57,164 nt of DNA from Acholeplasmataceae bacterium (GCA_012837645.1 DUQU01000016.1:1-57164); one strand, 5' to 3'; shown: positions 41,696 to 51,731, counted from the stretch's first letter. The notes: generated by a model not told the origin, from the sequence alone. Program-made: numbers and translations.

Positions 41696-44623
41696 TTATA
41701 GTATTGCCTCTTTAATGTTTCTTAATGACCATTTTTCACCTTGATAAGTGATTTTTGTTAAAGAAACAAAGTAAACATTTCCTATTACTAACTTTTCTTT
41801 AAGGTTCTGATAAACGCGCGGAAAGACTGTCACGTCAATTGAGTCAACTCCATCAGATAAAACAATAAAGGCCATTTCATCACCATTTTTAGTGGTGATT
41901 TTTTTTACTTCTGTCAAATAAGCTAAACTGTTTTCTTGTTGTTTTAAAAATGACAATTCTGAAAGTTTCCTAATTTGATATCTTTTAAAGAAGGACTCAT
42001 AAATTTGATAAAAGGAGTGCGAAAGTTCAAAACCAAGCATTTCTATTTCTTTTTCACGTAAATAAAACTGATCATATTCAGGATATGTTACCTCTTTAAT
42101 ATCAAGTCCGGTACTCTTATAAAGATCAATTAAAGTAGATTGTTCTTCAAAAAGGGTGCGCTTATTTAAACCAAACTGATCTAAGGCTCCACTAAAAATT
42201 AAGGCTTCCATGGTCCTCGTGTTTAACTCATTTGCCATTCTAGTTTTAAAAGATGAATAATTTTTAAAAAGACCTTTTTCTCTTTCTTCAATTATTTTTG
42301 TAGTAATGGCTAAACCGATATTTTTAATTTTTGTTAAAGGAAAAATCAAACTATTCCCTTCCCTCTCAAATTTATCTGTTGACTTATTAATTGCTGGTGG
42401 TAAAATTTCTATTTTTCGTTTTCTTAAATTGTTAATTATTGTTTTGGTTGCCTTATCGCTAACCGCTTGATAAGATAATAAAACTTGCATGAAGCTGAGA
42501 TAATAATTCGCCTTTAAGTAAGCCATTTGATAGGCAATCATTGCATATGAGACCGAATGAGACTTATTAAAGCCATAATCTGCAAATTTTAAAATATAAT
42601 CATAAATTTCAACTGCTAACTTTTCGGCTTTACCGTTTTCAACACTTCTTTTAATAAAAACAGCCTTTTCTCTTGCAAGTATTTCATGATCTTTCTTAGC
42701 GATACCGACCCTTAATAAGTCCGCTTCTTCTAAACTATAACCCGCAAATAACTGAGCAATTTGCATTATTTGTTCTTGATAAACGATAATTCCATAAGTA
42801 TCTTTTAAAACACTTTTTAAACTTTCATCAAGATAACTAAAAGGAGCGCCATTCCTTCTTTTGATATAAAGATCAATGTTTTCCATTGGTCCTGGTCTAT
42901 ATAAAGCTAAAAGTGCCACTAAATCATTGAAATTAGTTGGTTGTAACTTTTTTAAAACAGCTCTCATTCCTGCTGATTCCAATTGAAACAAGCCAGTTGT
43001 TTCCCCACTTTGTAAAAGTTGAAAGGTTTTTTTATCAGTTAATGGTAATGCCTTTAAGTTGATTTCTTTTTTAATATCTTTTTTAATTAATTTTAATACT
43101 TCAGTAATAATGGTAAGATTACGAATTCCTAAAAAATCCATTTTTAAGAGCCCTAATCGCTCTAAGTCTTCAAATTCAAACTGAGTTTGGTTAATAAGTG
43201 GCCCCTTTTGAAGGGGGATTTTAAACCTTAAATCTTTATTCGCTAAAATAATTCCAGCAGCGTGCGTTCCTGTTTGCCTTGGAATGCCATCTAACTTATC
43301 GGCTATTCTTTTAATTGTTGCGAGGTTTTCATCAAGTTTTTGGCTGCTATTTATTTGTTTGGAAATTTGCTCAACTTGATAATGTTTATAACCTTTAATT
43401 TTTATAATATCTCTTAAAGAACTCTTTTTTGCATAACGAGAAAAAGTGTTAATTGAAAAAACATGATTCTTACCATATTTTTCTTCAACATACAAAATAA
43501 CTTCATCTCTTTTATCATCGGGAAAGTCTAAATCAATGTCCGGCATTGAACGTCGTGACTTATTTAAAAAACGTTCAAAAAGTAAACCATGTTTTAAGGG
43601 ATCAATTTCGGTAATATTTAAACAATAACTCACTAAACTTCCAGCCGCTGAACCTCTTCCTGGCCCTACTAAAATTTGATTTCGTTTTGCATAATTAACA
43701 AAATCAGCTACTATTAAAAAATAATTTTGATAACCAAGTTCGGTGATTACATTTAATTCATGAGTTAATCTTTTTTGATATTCTGGCAGTTTTTGTGGGG
43801 GTATTTGCTTTTTTTCTAAACCTTGATGAGCGGCTTTAATCAACATCGTTTTGTCGTCCTTATCCAATGCGGGGAGGGGATATTTTTCTGGTTGATATTT
43901 AAAGCTTACCAACTTCATTACCGCTTTTAAATTGCTAAAAACTTCTGGATAATCCAAATAACGATTTTTTAATTCTGTTAGTGTTAAAAAAGATAAATCG
44001 TGTTTGAAATCAAATTGAAAGAGTTCACTCAAAGTTTCATAAACTTCCTCATCTTCTTTTAAGTAAGCCATAAAATTGACCGGTAAAAGGGGGATTCCTA
44101 ACTCTTTTCCGAGTTCTTTTAAGCGGGGTGCGACTATTATTTCATCATTAAAAGTTTGTAAGGAAAGCCCTAAATAAAAGTTATCAAAATTTTCCTGATA
44201 AGAACTTAATTTCGCCTTCGCCTCTAGTCGATAATCATAATGAAGATGACTATAAATAATACTTTTATGGCCCGCCGTCATGATTAATAAATCCTTTTGG
44301 TATTGTTTAAATACTTCAAAAGGTATCAGAGCTTCTTTTAGTTGACAATAAGAACTTAAAATAATTAAATTTTCATAACCATTTTTATTTAAAGCATATA
44401 CTAAAAAACTATCTTGATAATCTAAAAAGCTAACTTCCAATAATAGTCCAATTAAGTATGGTTGCGGATTATTAAAAAGTTTTATCGCTGAATATAAATA
44501 ATTACCATCGCTTAAGGCGATAAAAGGGTAATTTGCTTTTTTTGCTTCTTTAAAAATATCAGTTAGTTTAAAGGCACTTCTATTTAAGTAATATTCACTT
44601 AAAAAACCAAAGGATCCAATCAC
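41696..44623 (-). CDS. dnaE: DNA polymerase III alpha subunit, DnaE type, with degenerate PHP domain
   Basis: A 975-aa C-family replicative polymerase. Catalytic aspartates are in MPDIDLDFPDD, with GRGSAAGSLVSYCL, the finger region and YQEQIMQIAQ. Helix-hairpin-helix and OB domains follow (VFPRVYQNL near the C-terminus). The N-terminal PHP region keeps the fold, but HxH is replaced (LSEYYLNRSAF) and ALTDHG reads ALSDGN, so metal binding and proofreading activity are probably lost. It is shorter than the roughly 1,110-1,160 aa of most DnaEs. Low-GC bacteria usually also have PolC, not in this window. The start is GTG at 44623 after GGGGAG. Confidence 0.93.
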   Translation of the reverse strand: MIGSFGFLSEYYLNRSAFKLTDIFKEAKKANYPFIALSDGNYLYSAIKLFNNPQPYLIGLLLEVSFLDYQDSFLVYALNKNGYENLIILSSYCQLKEALIPFEVFKQYQKDLLIMTAGHKSIIYSHLHYDYRLEAKAKLSSYQENFDNFYLGLSLQTFNDEIIVAPRLKELGKELGIPLLPVNFMAYLKEDEEVYETLSELFQFDFKHDLSFLTLTELKNRYLDYPEVFSNLKAVMKLVSFKYQPEKYPLPALDKDDKTMLIKAAHQGLEKKQIPPQKLPEYQKRLTHELNVITELGYQNYFLIVADFVNYAKRNQILVGPGRGSAAGSLVSYCLNITEIDPLKHGLLFERFLNKSRRSMPDIDLDFPDDKRDEVILYVEEKYGKNHVFSINTFSRYAKKSSLRDIIKIKGYKHYQVEQISKQINSSQKLDENLATIKRIADKLDGIPRQTGTHAAGIILANKDLRFKIPLQKGPLINQTQFEFEDLERLGLLKMDFLGIRNLTIITEVLKLIKKDIKKEINLKALPLTDKKTFQLLQSGETTGLFQLESAGMRAVLKKLQPTNFNDLVALLALYRPGPMENIDLYIKRRNGAPFSYLDESLKSVLKDTYGIIVYQEQIMQIAQLFAGYSLEEADLLRVGIAKKDHEILAREKAVFIKRSVENGKAEKLAVEIYDYILKFADYGFNKSHSVSYAMIAYQMAYLKANYYLSFMQVLLSYQAVSDKATKTIINNLRKRKIEILPPAINKSTDKFEREGNSLIFPLTKIKNIGLAITTKIIEEREKGLFKNYSSFKTRMANELNTRTMEALIFSGALDQFGLNKRTLFEEQSTLIDLYKSTGLDIKEVTYPEYDQFYLREKEIEMLGFELSHSFYQIYESFFKRYQIRKLSELSFLKQQENSLAYLTEVKKITTKNGDEMAFIVLSDGVDSIDVTVFPRVYQNLKEKLVIGNVYFVSLTKITYQGEKWSLRNIKEAIL

Positions 44624-44663
44624 GATATCTCCCCTTCTTTATAATTAGTATATCACAATTTTA

Positions 44664-46049
44664 TTAACTGTGTTTACGCCTTTTATAAAGAAAGATGCTC
44701 ATTATAATTAATCCAATTGCGAGCATAGCTGAAGCTCCAACAATCAATTCTTTTGTTATTTTACTGTTTATTTCTGCGCTTCCGGTTACTGTAATATTTC
44801 TCGTAAAAAAACTACAATTACCTTCTTCATCTTTAATTTGATAAATAACATAGTATTTGCCTGGTTGAGGTTGATAATTGGTTTCATAAATAGAAATTAA
44901 TAAATCATCTTCTTGACTATAGTTATCACTTGTTTCTAAGCCTTCTAATAAATCAATGTTCTCCTTTTCATCGGTAATAATATCATTAGCTTCGATAATT
45001 GGCGGCGTACTATCGATAATAAAGACAGTTAAAGTTTTAGTAGTTTTATTTAATGAACTATCCAAAACTTCAAAAGTTACTTGATATTCACCTAACTCTT
45101 GATAATTGATTTCTTCTTTAATAACGACATCTTCAAATGTTAACACATCATAATTATCACTAACTTTAACAAGTTCAGAGAAAACGATCGGTTCTGAATA
45201 TATTTCTAAGTAAATATGGTCATTTAAGAGGGTCAATTCTGGTGCGATTTCATCGATAACTCTAATCGTTTTAGTCGCTTTACTAACATTATTAGAGCTA
45301 TCTTTAGCGGTGACGGTAATAACGGTTTCTCCTAAAACTGTCAAGGGGTTCGAAAAAGAATAATTAATCATTAAATAATCATCGTAGTTATCTTCAATAC
45401 TAAAATAATCTTCAATTGTAAAGTTTGTTTTCACTTGATAATCAATAATTGTAGTTTTTTTAATAGTAGGGGGATAAGGATCAATTATAGTCAATTCGGC
45501 ATTTTTTATGACTTTATTATTTGATGAGTCACTTACAATAAAAATAATTTGATAACTTCCGATTTCGTTATAGGAGACATTAGAATCATCAATTTCAATA
45601 CTTAGATCTGCTTGGGGCGTATAATTGTCGACTACATTTATTCCTTTTTCATAATTAGGTTTATTACCGTCAATAATCATTTTGAAATCTTTTACTGATA
45701 TTACAGTAGGAGCTTCATTATCGACAACATGAAAATAAAACGCCTTCATCTCTTTTTTGTTATATTTTGGAGAAACCGCCCTAAAATAATGGGTATATGT
45801 TTTAAGATGACTAGTTGTAATTGTGGAGACGAAGGTATATTCCACTCCGTTTGTCTCAACAAAAAAACGGTCATCATCATAACCTTCTTTTAATTTTATT
45901 TGCTTCTCAAGAGCGTTAATATAAGCGTTTATATCACTAAAAACATCGACCTCAATGATCGTCTTTGGCCATGAGAAAATGCTTTCTTGAGCAGCGATTT
46001 TAATGGGAACGAAAACTAAAAAACTTATTAGAAATATCCATCTTTTCAT
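44664..46049 (-). CDS. Secreted, membrane-anchored protein with Ig-like repeats
   Basis: A 461-aa surface protein. A signal peptide (KRWIFLISFLVFVPIKIAAQ) opens it, and a single membrane helix near the end (IVGASAMLAIGLIIMSIFLY) with a basic tail anchors it. Between them are about four repeats of roughly 75-80 residues, each introduced by D-x-x-x-P (DNEAPTV, DPYPPTI, DEIAPEL, DSTPPII) and containing V-x-D-N-Y and D-S-S-x-N-K. This is the HYR/DUF5011 (Cry22-like) Ig fold common in bacterial surface proteins. Role in adhesion or structure is inferred. The ribosome site AAGGTGG is part of a hairpin (46057-46075). Confidence 0.75.
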   Translation of the reverse strand: MKRWIFLISFLVFVPIKIAAQESIFSWPKTIIEVDVFSDINAYINALEKQIKLKEGYDDDRFFVETNGVEYTFVSTITTSHLKTYTHYFRAVSPKYNKKEMKAFYFHVVDNEAPTVISVKDFKMIIDGNKPNYEKGINVVDNYTPQADLSIEIDDSNVSYNEIGSYQIIFIVSDSSNNKVIKNAELTIIDPYPPTIKKTTIIDYQVKTNFTIEDYFSIEDNYDDYLMINYSFSNPLTVLGETVITVTAKDSSNNVSKATKTIRVIDEIAPELTLLNDHIYLEIYSEPIVFSELVKVSDNYDVLTFEDVVIKEEINYQELGEYQVTFEVLDSSLNKTTKTLTVFIIDSTPPIIEANDIITDEKENIDLLEGLETSDNYSQEDDLLISIYETNYQPQPGKYYVIYQIKDEEGNCSFFTRNITVTGSAEINSKITKELIVGASAMLAIGLIIMSIFLYKRRKHS

Positions 46050-46056
46050 TTTATCA

Positions 46057-46075
46057 CCACCTTATATATAGGCGG
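46057..46075 (-). promoter_or_regulatory. Hairpin covering the ribosome site of the Ig-repeat gene
   Basis: In the minus-strand RNA CCGCCT pairs with AGGTGG (one G-U pair) around an AT-rich 7-base loop. AGGTGG is the ribosome-binding site of gene 44664..46049, eight bases before its ATG. Folding would hide it, so translation may be temperature- or factor-dependent. Confidence 0.5.
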
Positions 46076-46096
46076 CTTTTAATTTTTTACTTTAAT

Positions 46097-47929
46097 TTAA
46101 ATTAAATCTTTTAACTGCTCTTCTTTAGTTGCGAAAAATTGAGTTTTATAAAGATCAAAATAAGGGCCGCGATTATTAATTAACGTTTGATGATTACCGC
46201 TTTCAATTATTTTTCCCTGGTCAATATAAATAATTAAGTCGCTTTCTACAATCGTCGATAACCGATGGGCGATAATGATGCTCGTTCTTGTTTTTAATAA
46301 TTGATCAATGGCGAAAATGATTTCTTTTTCTTTGGCACTATCGATACTTGATGTTGCTTCATCTAAAATAAATATTTTAGGATTCACAATTAATGCTCTC
46401 GCAAAGCTAATAAGTTGTTTTTCGCCTAAAGAAAGTTTGTTGCCGCTTTCACCAACCTCACTTTGATAACCTAAAGGTAAGTTTCTAATAAATTGGTCAG
46501 CACCAACTAATTTTGCAGCACTTTTAACTTCGTCTTCGGTGGCGCTTAAGTTTCCATAGCGAATATTATCAAAAATTGTCCCAGTAAATAAATAAGGTGT
46601 TTGTAAAACATAACCAATATTACTCCTAAGCCAGTGTATAGATCTTTTTTGATAATCGACATCATCAATTAATATTTTGCCTCTTACTGGTTGGTAAAAT
46701 CTCATTATTAAATTAGCAATACTCGTTTTACCACCTCCAGTTGGTCCTACTAGTGCCACCCTCGTGCCTGGATTAATTGTTAAATTAAAATTTTTTAAAA
46801 TGATTTCCTTTTCTTGATAATAAAAATCAACATTTAAAAATTCTATCTTGCCGATTATAGGTTCCCAATTAGCATAGTTAGGTTGCTCTTTATTACCATA
46901 TTTTAAAATCACTTCTTTACTATCTTTCACTGTCGTATCTTTTTCTATTAATTCGATAATTCTTTCTGCGGCTGCTTGAGCTTGTTGTAATTGTGCTAAA
47001 ATACGAGCGATATTATTGATAGGGTTAAAAAAACTAGTGGTATAGTCGACAAATAAATAAAAAGTACCAATAGTAAGTGCGCCAACAGTGATATTTAAGA
47101 CCATTTTTGAGCCTTGATACATCACCAATGCTAACACTAAATAGCTAATCATTAAAACAAGAGGAGTAAAAAGCGAGCTCCAGACTACTGCCTTAATTGT
47201 TTTTTCTTTTAAGTTTTGTGTTTGGCTCCCAAAATCCTTCGAAAGACGAGTTTCAATAGCTAAGCTTTTACTAGTATTAGCCGCTAAAAACGATTCATTA
47301 AAAGCTCTTGTGACTTCTGAATTCAATTTTCGGGCTTTGCGAAAATATTTTAAAATCTTCTTCCTGAAAAAATATGCTATAACCATCATAAGAGGAAGAG
47401 AAATAAAAATAATCAATGCCAACTTAACATTAAAAATAAATAGTATTACTAAAATGGTTAACATTAGAGCTAAACTCCAAAAAACATCTACTAATCCCCA
47501 ACTAATAATTTCAGCCAGTCTTCTGGAATCACTAGTCATTCTAGCCATTATCCATCCTTGAGGTGTTTTATCATAATAATCAAGAGATAGTTTTTGTAAA
47601 TTTTCAAAAGCTTTTTTTCTTAATTGATAATTGGTTTCCACTTCAATTTTAGTCGCCAAAGAAATAAAAGCCCATACAGAAAGGCCTAATAAAAAGGCTG
47701 ATATAAATAATAAGGTTATATAAAGAGGAAGAGTAGTGAAAATCTTTTTATCAAAATACGTATCGATAGCATAAGCTCCAAAAAGGGGAATAGAAATATC
47801 TAAAATACCGGTGAAAACTACTACTACAACTAATAAAATCGCTGTCTTTTTCTCTTTAAAAACAACTTTTAATATTTTCTTCCAAATTTGATAATTTACT
47901 TTTTTTAAATAATCATCTTCATAATTCAT
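46097..47929 (-). CDS. ABC exporter subunit with the catalytic Walker B Glu (second pair)
   Basis: A 610-aa half-transporter with six membrane helices and an ATPase domain: Walker A GPTGGGKTS, a degenerate signature LSLGEKQLISFARAL and Walker B FILDEATSSID with the catalytic Glu. It pairs with 47919..49742, with which it overlaps by 11 bases. The ATG at 47929 is preceded by GAGGG; an in-frame TTG five codons earlier overlaps that site. Probably a lipid or drug exporter; the substrate is unknown. Confidence 0.9.
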   Translation of the reverse strand: MNYEDDYLKKVNYQIWKKILKVVFKEKKTAILLVVVVVFTGILDISIPLFGAYAIDTYFDKKIFTTLPLYITLLFISAFLLGLSVWAFISLATKIEVETNYQLRKKAFENLQKLSLDYYDKTPQGWIMARMTSDSRRLAEIISWGLVDVFWSLALMLTILVILFIFNVKLALIIFISLPLMMVIAYFFRKKILKYFRKARKLNSEVTRAFNESFLAANTSKSLAIETRLSKDFGSQTQNLKEKTIKAVVWSSLFTPLVLMISYLVLALVMYQGSKMVLNITVGALTIGTFYLFVDYTTSFFNPINNIARILAQLQQAQAAAERIIELIEKDTTVKDSKEVILKYGNKEQPNYANWEPIIGKIEFLNVDFYYQEKEIILKNFNLTINPGTRVALVGPTGGGKTSIANLIMRFYQPVRGKILIDDVDYQKRSIHWLRSNIGYVLQTPYLFTGTIFDNIRYGNLSATEDEVKSAAKLVGADQFIRNLPLGYQSEVGESGNKLSLGEKQLISFARALIVNPKIFILDEATSSIDSAKEKEIIFAIDQLLKTRTSIIIAHRLSTIVESDLIIYIDQGKIIESGNHQTLINNRGPYFDLYKTQFFATKEEQLKDLI

Positions 47930-49742
47930 CTTGATATCCCTCAATTAAGTTTAAAAACTCTTTTTCCAAACTGCCTTGAATTTCCCACAAATCTTGATAG
48001 AGACCTTTTTGGTTTTTTAAAGATTGATGATTGCCAATTGCACTTACTTGACCATTTTCTAGCACAATTATTTTATCAGCTTCTTTAGCTGTCGTAATTC
48101 TATGAGTAATGATAATAATAGTTTGCCGATGATCTTTTTTCAACGTTTTTCTAATCTCGACATCCGTTTTGACATCAACAGCACTTAAAGAATCATCGAA
48201 AATTAAAATTGGCTTTTCTTCAATTAAGACCCTTGCGATACCAATTCTTTGTTTTTGACCACCCGATAACATCACTCCTCTTTCTCCAACCATCGTTTGA
48301 TAGCCCGCTTTAAAACTAGCAATTTCATCACTTAAATTAGCCACATTAGCTGCTTGATAAACTTTTTCTTCAGTAATTTTATGGTTGGTAATTGCGATAT
48401 TATCATAAATACTTTTACCATATAAAAATGGTTCTTGCATTACTAAACCGATATTTTTTCTTAAATAATGTTTTTCAATCTCTTTTATTGGAACTTCTCC
48501 AAACAATATCTCGCCACTACTAACTTCTAACATTCGCAACAACAAATACACTAAAGTGCTTTTTCCAGAGCCTGTTTTCCCAATAATAGCGACAGTTTCT
48601 CCTTCATTAATTTCAAAATTAACGTTTTTTAATAATTCATTATTACTATCTTTAAATTGAAAAGAAACATTTTTAAAAGTAAACCCCTGATTTAAAGGTG
48701 GCTTTAAATCACCATTTTCGAGAAATTCACTTTCTTGTTCTAAGATTTCATAAATGCGGTCAGAACTAACTAAAGCTTTGGCAAAATCGCCAATCATCCA
48801 ACCTAAACCTCTAATCGGCCACACAATCATTCCAATTAAAAGTAAAGTAGCAACTAATCCATCAGCACTCATTCTCTCATTTCTCACAAAAAAGATTGCA
48901 ACTATTATAATAGTGCTATATTGTAACATCGAAAAGATATCAGAACTACCCCAATACAATGCCCTTTTTTTATTATATTTCTTTTGACTACTTACATATT
49001 CTAAATTAGCTTTTTCTAATTTTTCCTCTTCATATTTTTCATTTGCAAATGCTTTTACAACTTTGACTGCCTCTAAATTTTCTTGGATAACTGTAATCAT
49101 CTTTGCTTCATTTTCTTCTATTATTTTAAAACTTTTATTCACATAAATAAAATAAACAATGGACGCTCCAGCACTGATTGGTAAAAATACTAAAATAATC
49201 AACAGCATTATCGGGCTAATAAAATAGAGTTGTAATGAACCAAAAATGATTGTAGCCAATAAAGTAAAAAATTCCCCTATTCTTTCGCTTAAGAAAAAAC
49301 CGATCGTTTCAATATCGGTTGTTACTCTTTGAATTAAATCACCTATATCAGCTTTTTTATGGTATGAATACTCTAAGCTTTGTAGATGATTAAAAAGTTG
49401 ATTGCGAAGATTAAATTGGATTTCCTCAGAAAGTTTTCCTACCAAAAAAGTTTCAAAAAAAGAGATTGTAAACCGCACTGTTTGAAATCCTGCTAACATC
49501 ATTACGATTTTAATAACGGTTGTTATACCTTCATTGGGCCATAAAAACTCACTAACAAAGCGAGGAAAATTAACTTGATAAATAGTTTCTCTTAAAGGAT
49601 CTCTTAAAAAAGCAAATAAATATTGGCTAAATAGTGGTACATATGAATATGTAAAACGATTAAAAATCGATAAAACAATAATTACAAGCAATAACCACTT
49701 GAATACTTTTACAAAACTAAATAGCCTTTTAACCTTTTTCAT
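47919..49742 (-). CDS. ABC exporter subunit with degenerate ATPase site (second pair)
   Basis: A 607-aa half-transporter. Walker A GKTGSGKST, the canonical signature LSGGQKQRIGIARVL and Walker B LIFDDSLSAVD, with Asp in place of the catalytic Glu. The domain linker is of usual length, unlike that of 26439..28583. The ATG at 49742 is chosen because an upstream in-frame TTG at 49787 is the -35 box of its promoter. It lies downstream of the XRE regulator gene, which may control it. Confidence 0.9.
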   Translation of the reverse strand: MKKVKRLFSFVKVFKWLLLVIIVLSIFNRFTYSYVPLFSQYLFAFLRDPLRETIYQVNFPRFVSEFLWPNEGITTVIKIVMMLAGFQTVRFTISFFETFLVGKLSEEIQFNLRNQLFNHLQSLEYSYHKKADIGDLIQRVTTDIETIGFFLSERIGEFFTLLATIIFGSLQLYFISPIMLLIILVFLPISAGASIVYFIYVNKSFKIIEENEAKMITVIQENLEAVKVVKAFANEKYEEEKLEKANLEYVSSQKKYNKKRALYWGSSDIFSMLQYSTIIIVAIFFVRNERMSADGLVATLLLIGMIVWPIRGLGWMIGDFAKALVSSDRIYEILEQESEFLENGDLKPPLNQGFTFKNVSFQFKDSNNELLKNVNFEINEGETVAIIGKTGSGKSTLVYLLLRMLEVSSGEILFGEVPIKEIEKHYLRKNIGLVMQEPFLYGKSIYDNIAITNHKITEEKVYQAANVANLSDEIASFKAGYQTMVGERGVMLSGGQKQRIGIARVLIEEKPILIFDDSLSAVDVKTDVEIRKTLKKDHRQTIIIITHRITTAKEADKIIVLENGQVSAIGNHQSLKNQKGLYQDLWEIQGSLEKEFLNLIEGYQDEL

Positions 49743-49758
49743 CTTTACTACCCCACTT

Positions 49759-49787
49759 ATTTTAAGAGTAAAATAAAGAAAGGTCAA
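49759..49787 (-). promoter_or_regulatory. Promoter of the second ABC exporter operon
   Basis: TTGACC (49782-49787), a 17-base spacer and TAAAAT (49759-49764) on the minus strand, 17 bases before the ATG. It begins 15 bases after the stop codon of the XRE regulator gene. Confidence 0.75.
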
Positions 49788-49801
49788 GCACTTAATACTT
49801 T

Positions 49802-50974
49802 TTATAAATTAAACTTTCTTTTCGCTACTAATTCATTGATTAGATTTACTTCTTTATACTTAAATTCTTTTAATAAAATTTCTTTTAACTTATTGGCGAA
49901 AAAGCAAAGACCATAATAATGTTGCGTTATCGCCTCACAAGAAAATATTTTTTCTTTTAAAAAATTACAATAATCGGCTTCATCGTCATACTTAATTGTA
50001 AAATAATCTAATAATGCTGTTTCAAAGATAGTATTTAAGAATTTAACTTTCGGCAATAGTTTAATAACATTATTATCATCTTCCTGATAATCATAATATA
50101 GTAATAGTGCTAAATCATCGCTGAGTGGTAACTTTTTAAAATCATTAAACTTTTCATTTAGCACTAGAGAAATTCTTTTACTCCTTTGATATAACTTTTC
50201 ATCAATTAAATAAAAATCATTAGGTTTATAAAAATAGGCCAAAGCACTAATATACTCGGTGCGAACGGCCTTAATTTTTGTTAGTTTATTATGTAAAAAC
50301 AAGTACTTCAGGTAGTTATCTTTCGCCTCTTGAAGGACGTGAAGATCAGCTTGCATTAAAGCGAGTTCAAATTTCAGTTTTGCATGCCAATGTGATAAAT
50401 ATGAGTTGGTTAAGTAGACGCTTTTAATTTCAATAAATATTTTTTGAGCATTTAAATAATCTTCATCGTTAATATGATAACGGATTAACGAAAGTAAAAA
50501 GATTACAAATTCTAAATTGGTCATTTGATCCACACTATACATTAAAAGACTAATTTCTTCAGAAACCGATTGATGAGCTCCTTTATTAGTTTTAAGAGCG
50601 AAATTAATTAGTTTTGCTTGAAAATCATTACGTTCATTTAAATAACTAAAAAGTTGTTTTTGATAATTTTTAATTGCTAAAATATCTTTAATTGTTTTTA
50701 AATACCATTTATCCATTACTAAACTTGATTCAAATGCTTTTTCATTAATTTCCAATGTTTCTAATACTCCTTTAATCGTTGTTAAATTAGGGGTAATAAG
50801 ATTGTTTTCTACTTTCGAGATATAACTAACTGAGACACCAACAATATCGCTTAATTTTTGTAAAGTTTTATTGCGTTCTTTTCTTTTAAGCTTAATTGTA
50901 GTACCTAGTTTTCCTTCGGTCTTCGAATCATTAACCATCTTATTTCTTATCTTTTTTAATATTATATTTTCCAT
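49802..50974 (-). CDS. XRE-family regulator with helical C-terminal domain
   Basis: A 390-aa protein. Residues about 23-80 form a Cro/C1-type helix-turn-helix (TIKLKRKERNKTLQKLSDIV, then SVSYISKVENN and TPNLTTIKGVL). The remaining 300 residues are helical with TPR-like spacing, as in Rgg/PlcR-type regulators that read peptides; no peptide gene is visible nearby. It stands directly upstream of the ABC pair, in the same direction. The ribosome site AGGAGGTGA precedes the ATG. The TPR reading is by pattern only. Confidence 0.75.
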   Translation of the reverse strand: MENIILKKIRNKMVNDSKTEGKLGTTIKLKRKERNKTLQKLSDIVGVSVSYISKVENNLITPNLTTIKGVLETLEINEKAFESSLVMDKWYLKTIKDILAIKNYQKQLFSYLNERNDFQAKLINFALKTNKGAHQSVSEEISLLMYSVDQMTNLEFVIFLLSLIRYHINDEDYLNAQKIFIEIKSVYLTNSYLSHWHAKLKFELALMQADLHVLQEAKDNYLKYLFLHNKLTKIKAVRTEYISALAYFYKPNDFYLIDEKLYQRSKRISLVLNEKFNDFKKLPLSDDLALLLYYDYQEDDNNVIKLLPKVKFLNTIFETALLDYFTIKYDDEADYCNFLKEKIFSCEAITQHYYGLCFFANKLKEILLKEFKYKEVNLINELVAKRKFNL

Positions 50975-51095
50975 CTCTGCTTCACCTCCTCTATATTTTT
51001 AATTCAAACAAATAAATTGTCAAATAAGTTTTGATAAAAAAAAACGAAAAACATCATTTAGAGTGCTTTTCAGTTTTCTTTTAGTAAATTATTTT

Positions 51096-51731
51096 TTATT
51101 TTAATAAATTTTTATTTTCATATTGGCAAACAGCTATCAATGGGCATTGATAACATTTAGGCTTCCTTGCTTGACAATGATAACGACCAAAGAAAATTAA
51201 TTGATGGTGAAGTTTTTGTAATTTATCTTGGGGAAATAGCTGCACTAATTTGTTTTCAACTGCTAATGTATCATCATCTTCTTTAGCTAATCCTAGTCTT
51301 TTAGAGACTCGCGCAACATGAGTATCCACGGCAATAACAGCCTGATTAAAAGCATTCGCTAAAACAACATTAGCTGTTTTTCTTCCCACCCCAGGCAACG
51401 CTTCTAATTCTTTTCTATTATTAGGAATTTCACCATTATGGTGAGTTTCGATTAACTCGGCTGTCTTAATAATGTTTCTTGCTTTTGTGCGATAAAGTCC
51501 AATTGTTTTAATAATATTTTCAACATCTTTTAAAACAGCCTCTTTTAACAACTTGGGAGTCGGATATTTCTTAAATAAAATAGGGGTCACTTTATTAACG
51601 GCGATATCGGTTGTCTGAGCAGATAAAATAACAGCCACTAGCAGTTCAAAGTTGTTTCGGTAAAATAGTTCTGCTTTGGCATTAGGATACATTTTTTCTA
51701 AGGTTGTTAGAATAAGTTCGATTTTGTTCAC
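51096..51731 (-). CDS. nth: Endonuclease III (DNA glycosylase/AP lyase)
   Basis: A 211-aa base-excision repair enzyme for oxidised pyrimidines. The helix-hairpin-helix LPGVGRKTANVV has the catalytic Lys, and VDTHVARVSKRLG the catalytic Asp. The [4Fe-4S] cluster is C-x6-C-x2-C-x5-C (CQARKPKCYQCPLIAVC). It overlaps the DnaD gene by four bases, an arrangement found in Firmicutes. Confidence 0.96.
   Translation of the reverse strand: MNKIELILTTLEKMYPNAKAELFYRNNFELLVAVILSAQTTDIAVNKVTPILFKKYPTPKLLKEAVLKDVENIIKTIGLYRTKARNIIKTAELIETHHNGEIPNNRKELEALPGVGRKTANVVLANAFNQAVIAVDTHVARVSKRLGLAKEDDDTLAVENKLVQLFPQDKLQKLHHQLIFFGRYHCQARKPKCYQCPLIAVCQYENKNLLK

Noticed and set aside
49743-49787. N-terminal extension of the second ABC exporter subunit
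   Set aside because: The TTG start is the -35 box of a good promoter.
51000-51095. Terminator between the XRE regulator and nth
   Set aside because: Only a weak GAAAAC/GTTTTTC pairing with long A and T runs; not convincing.
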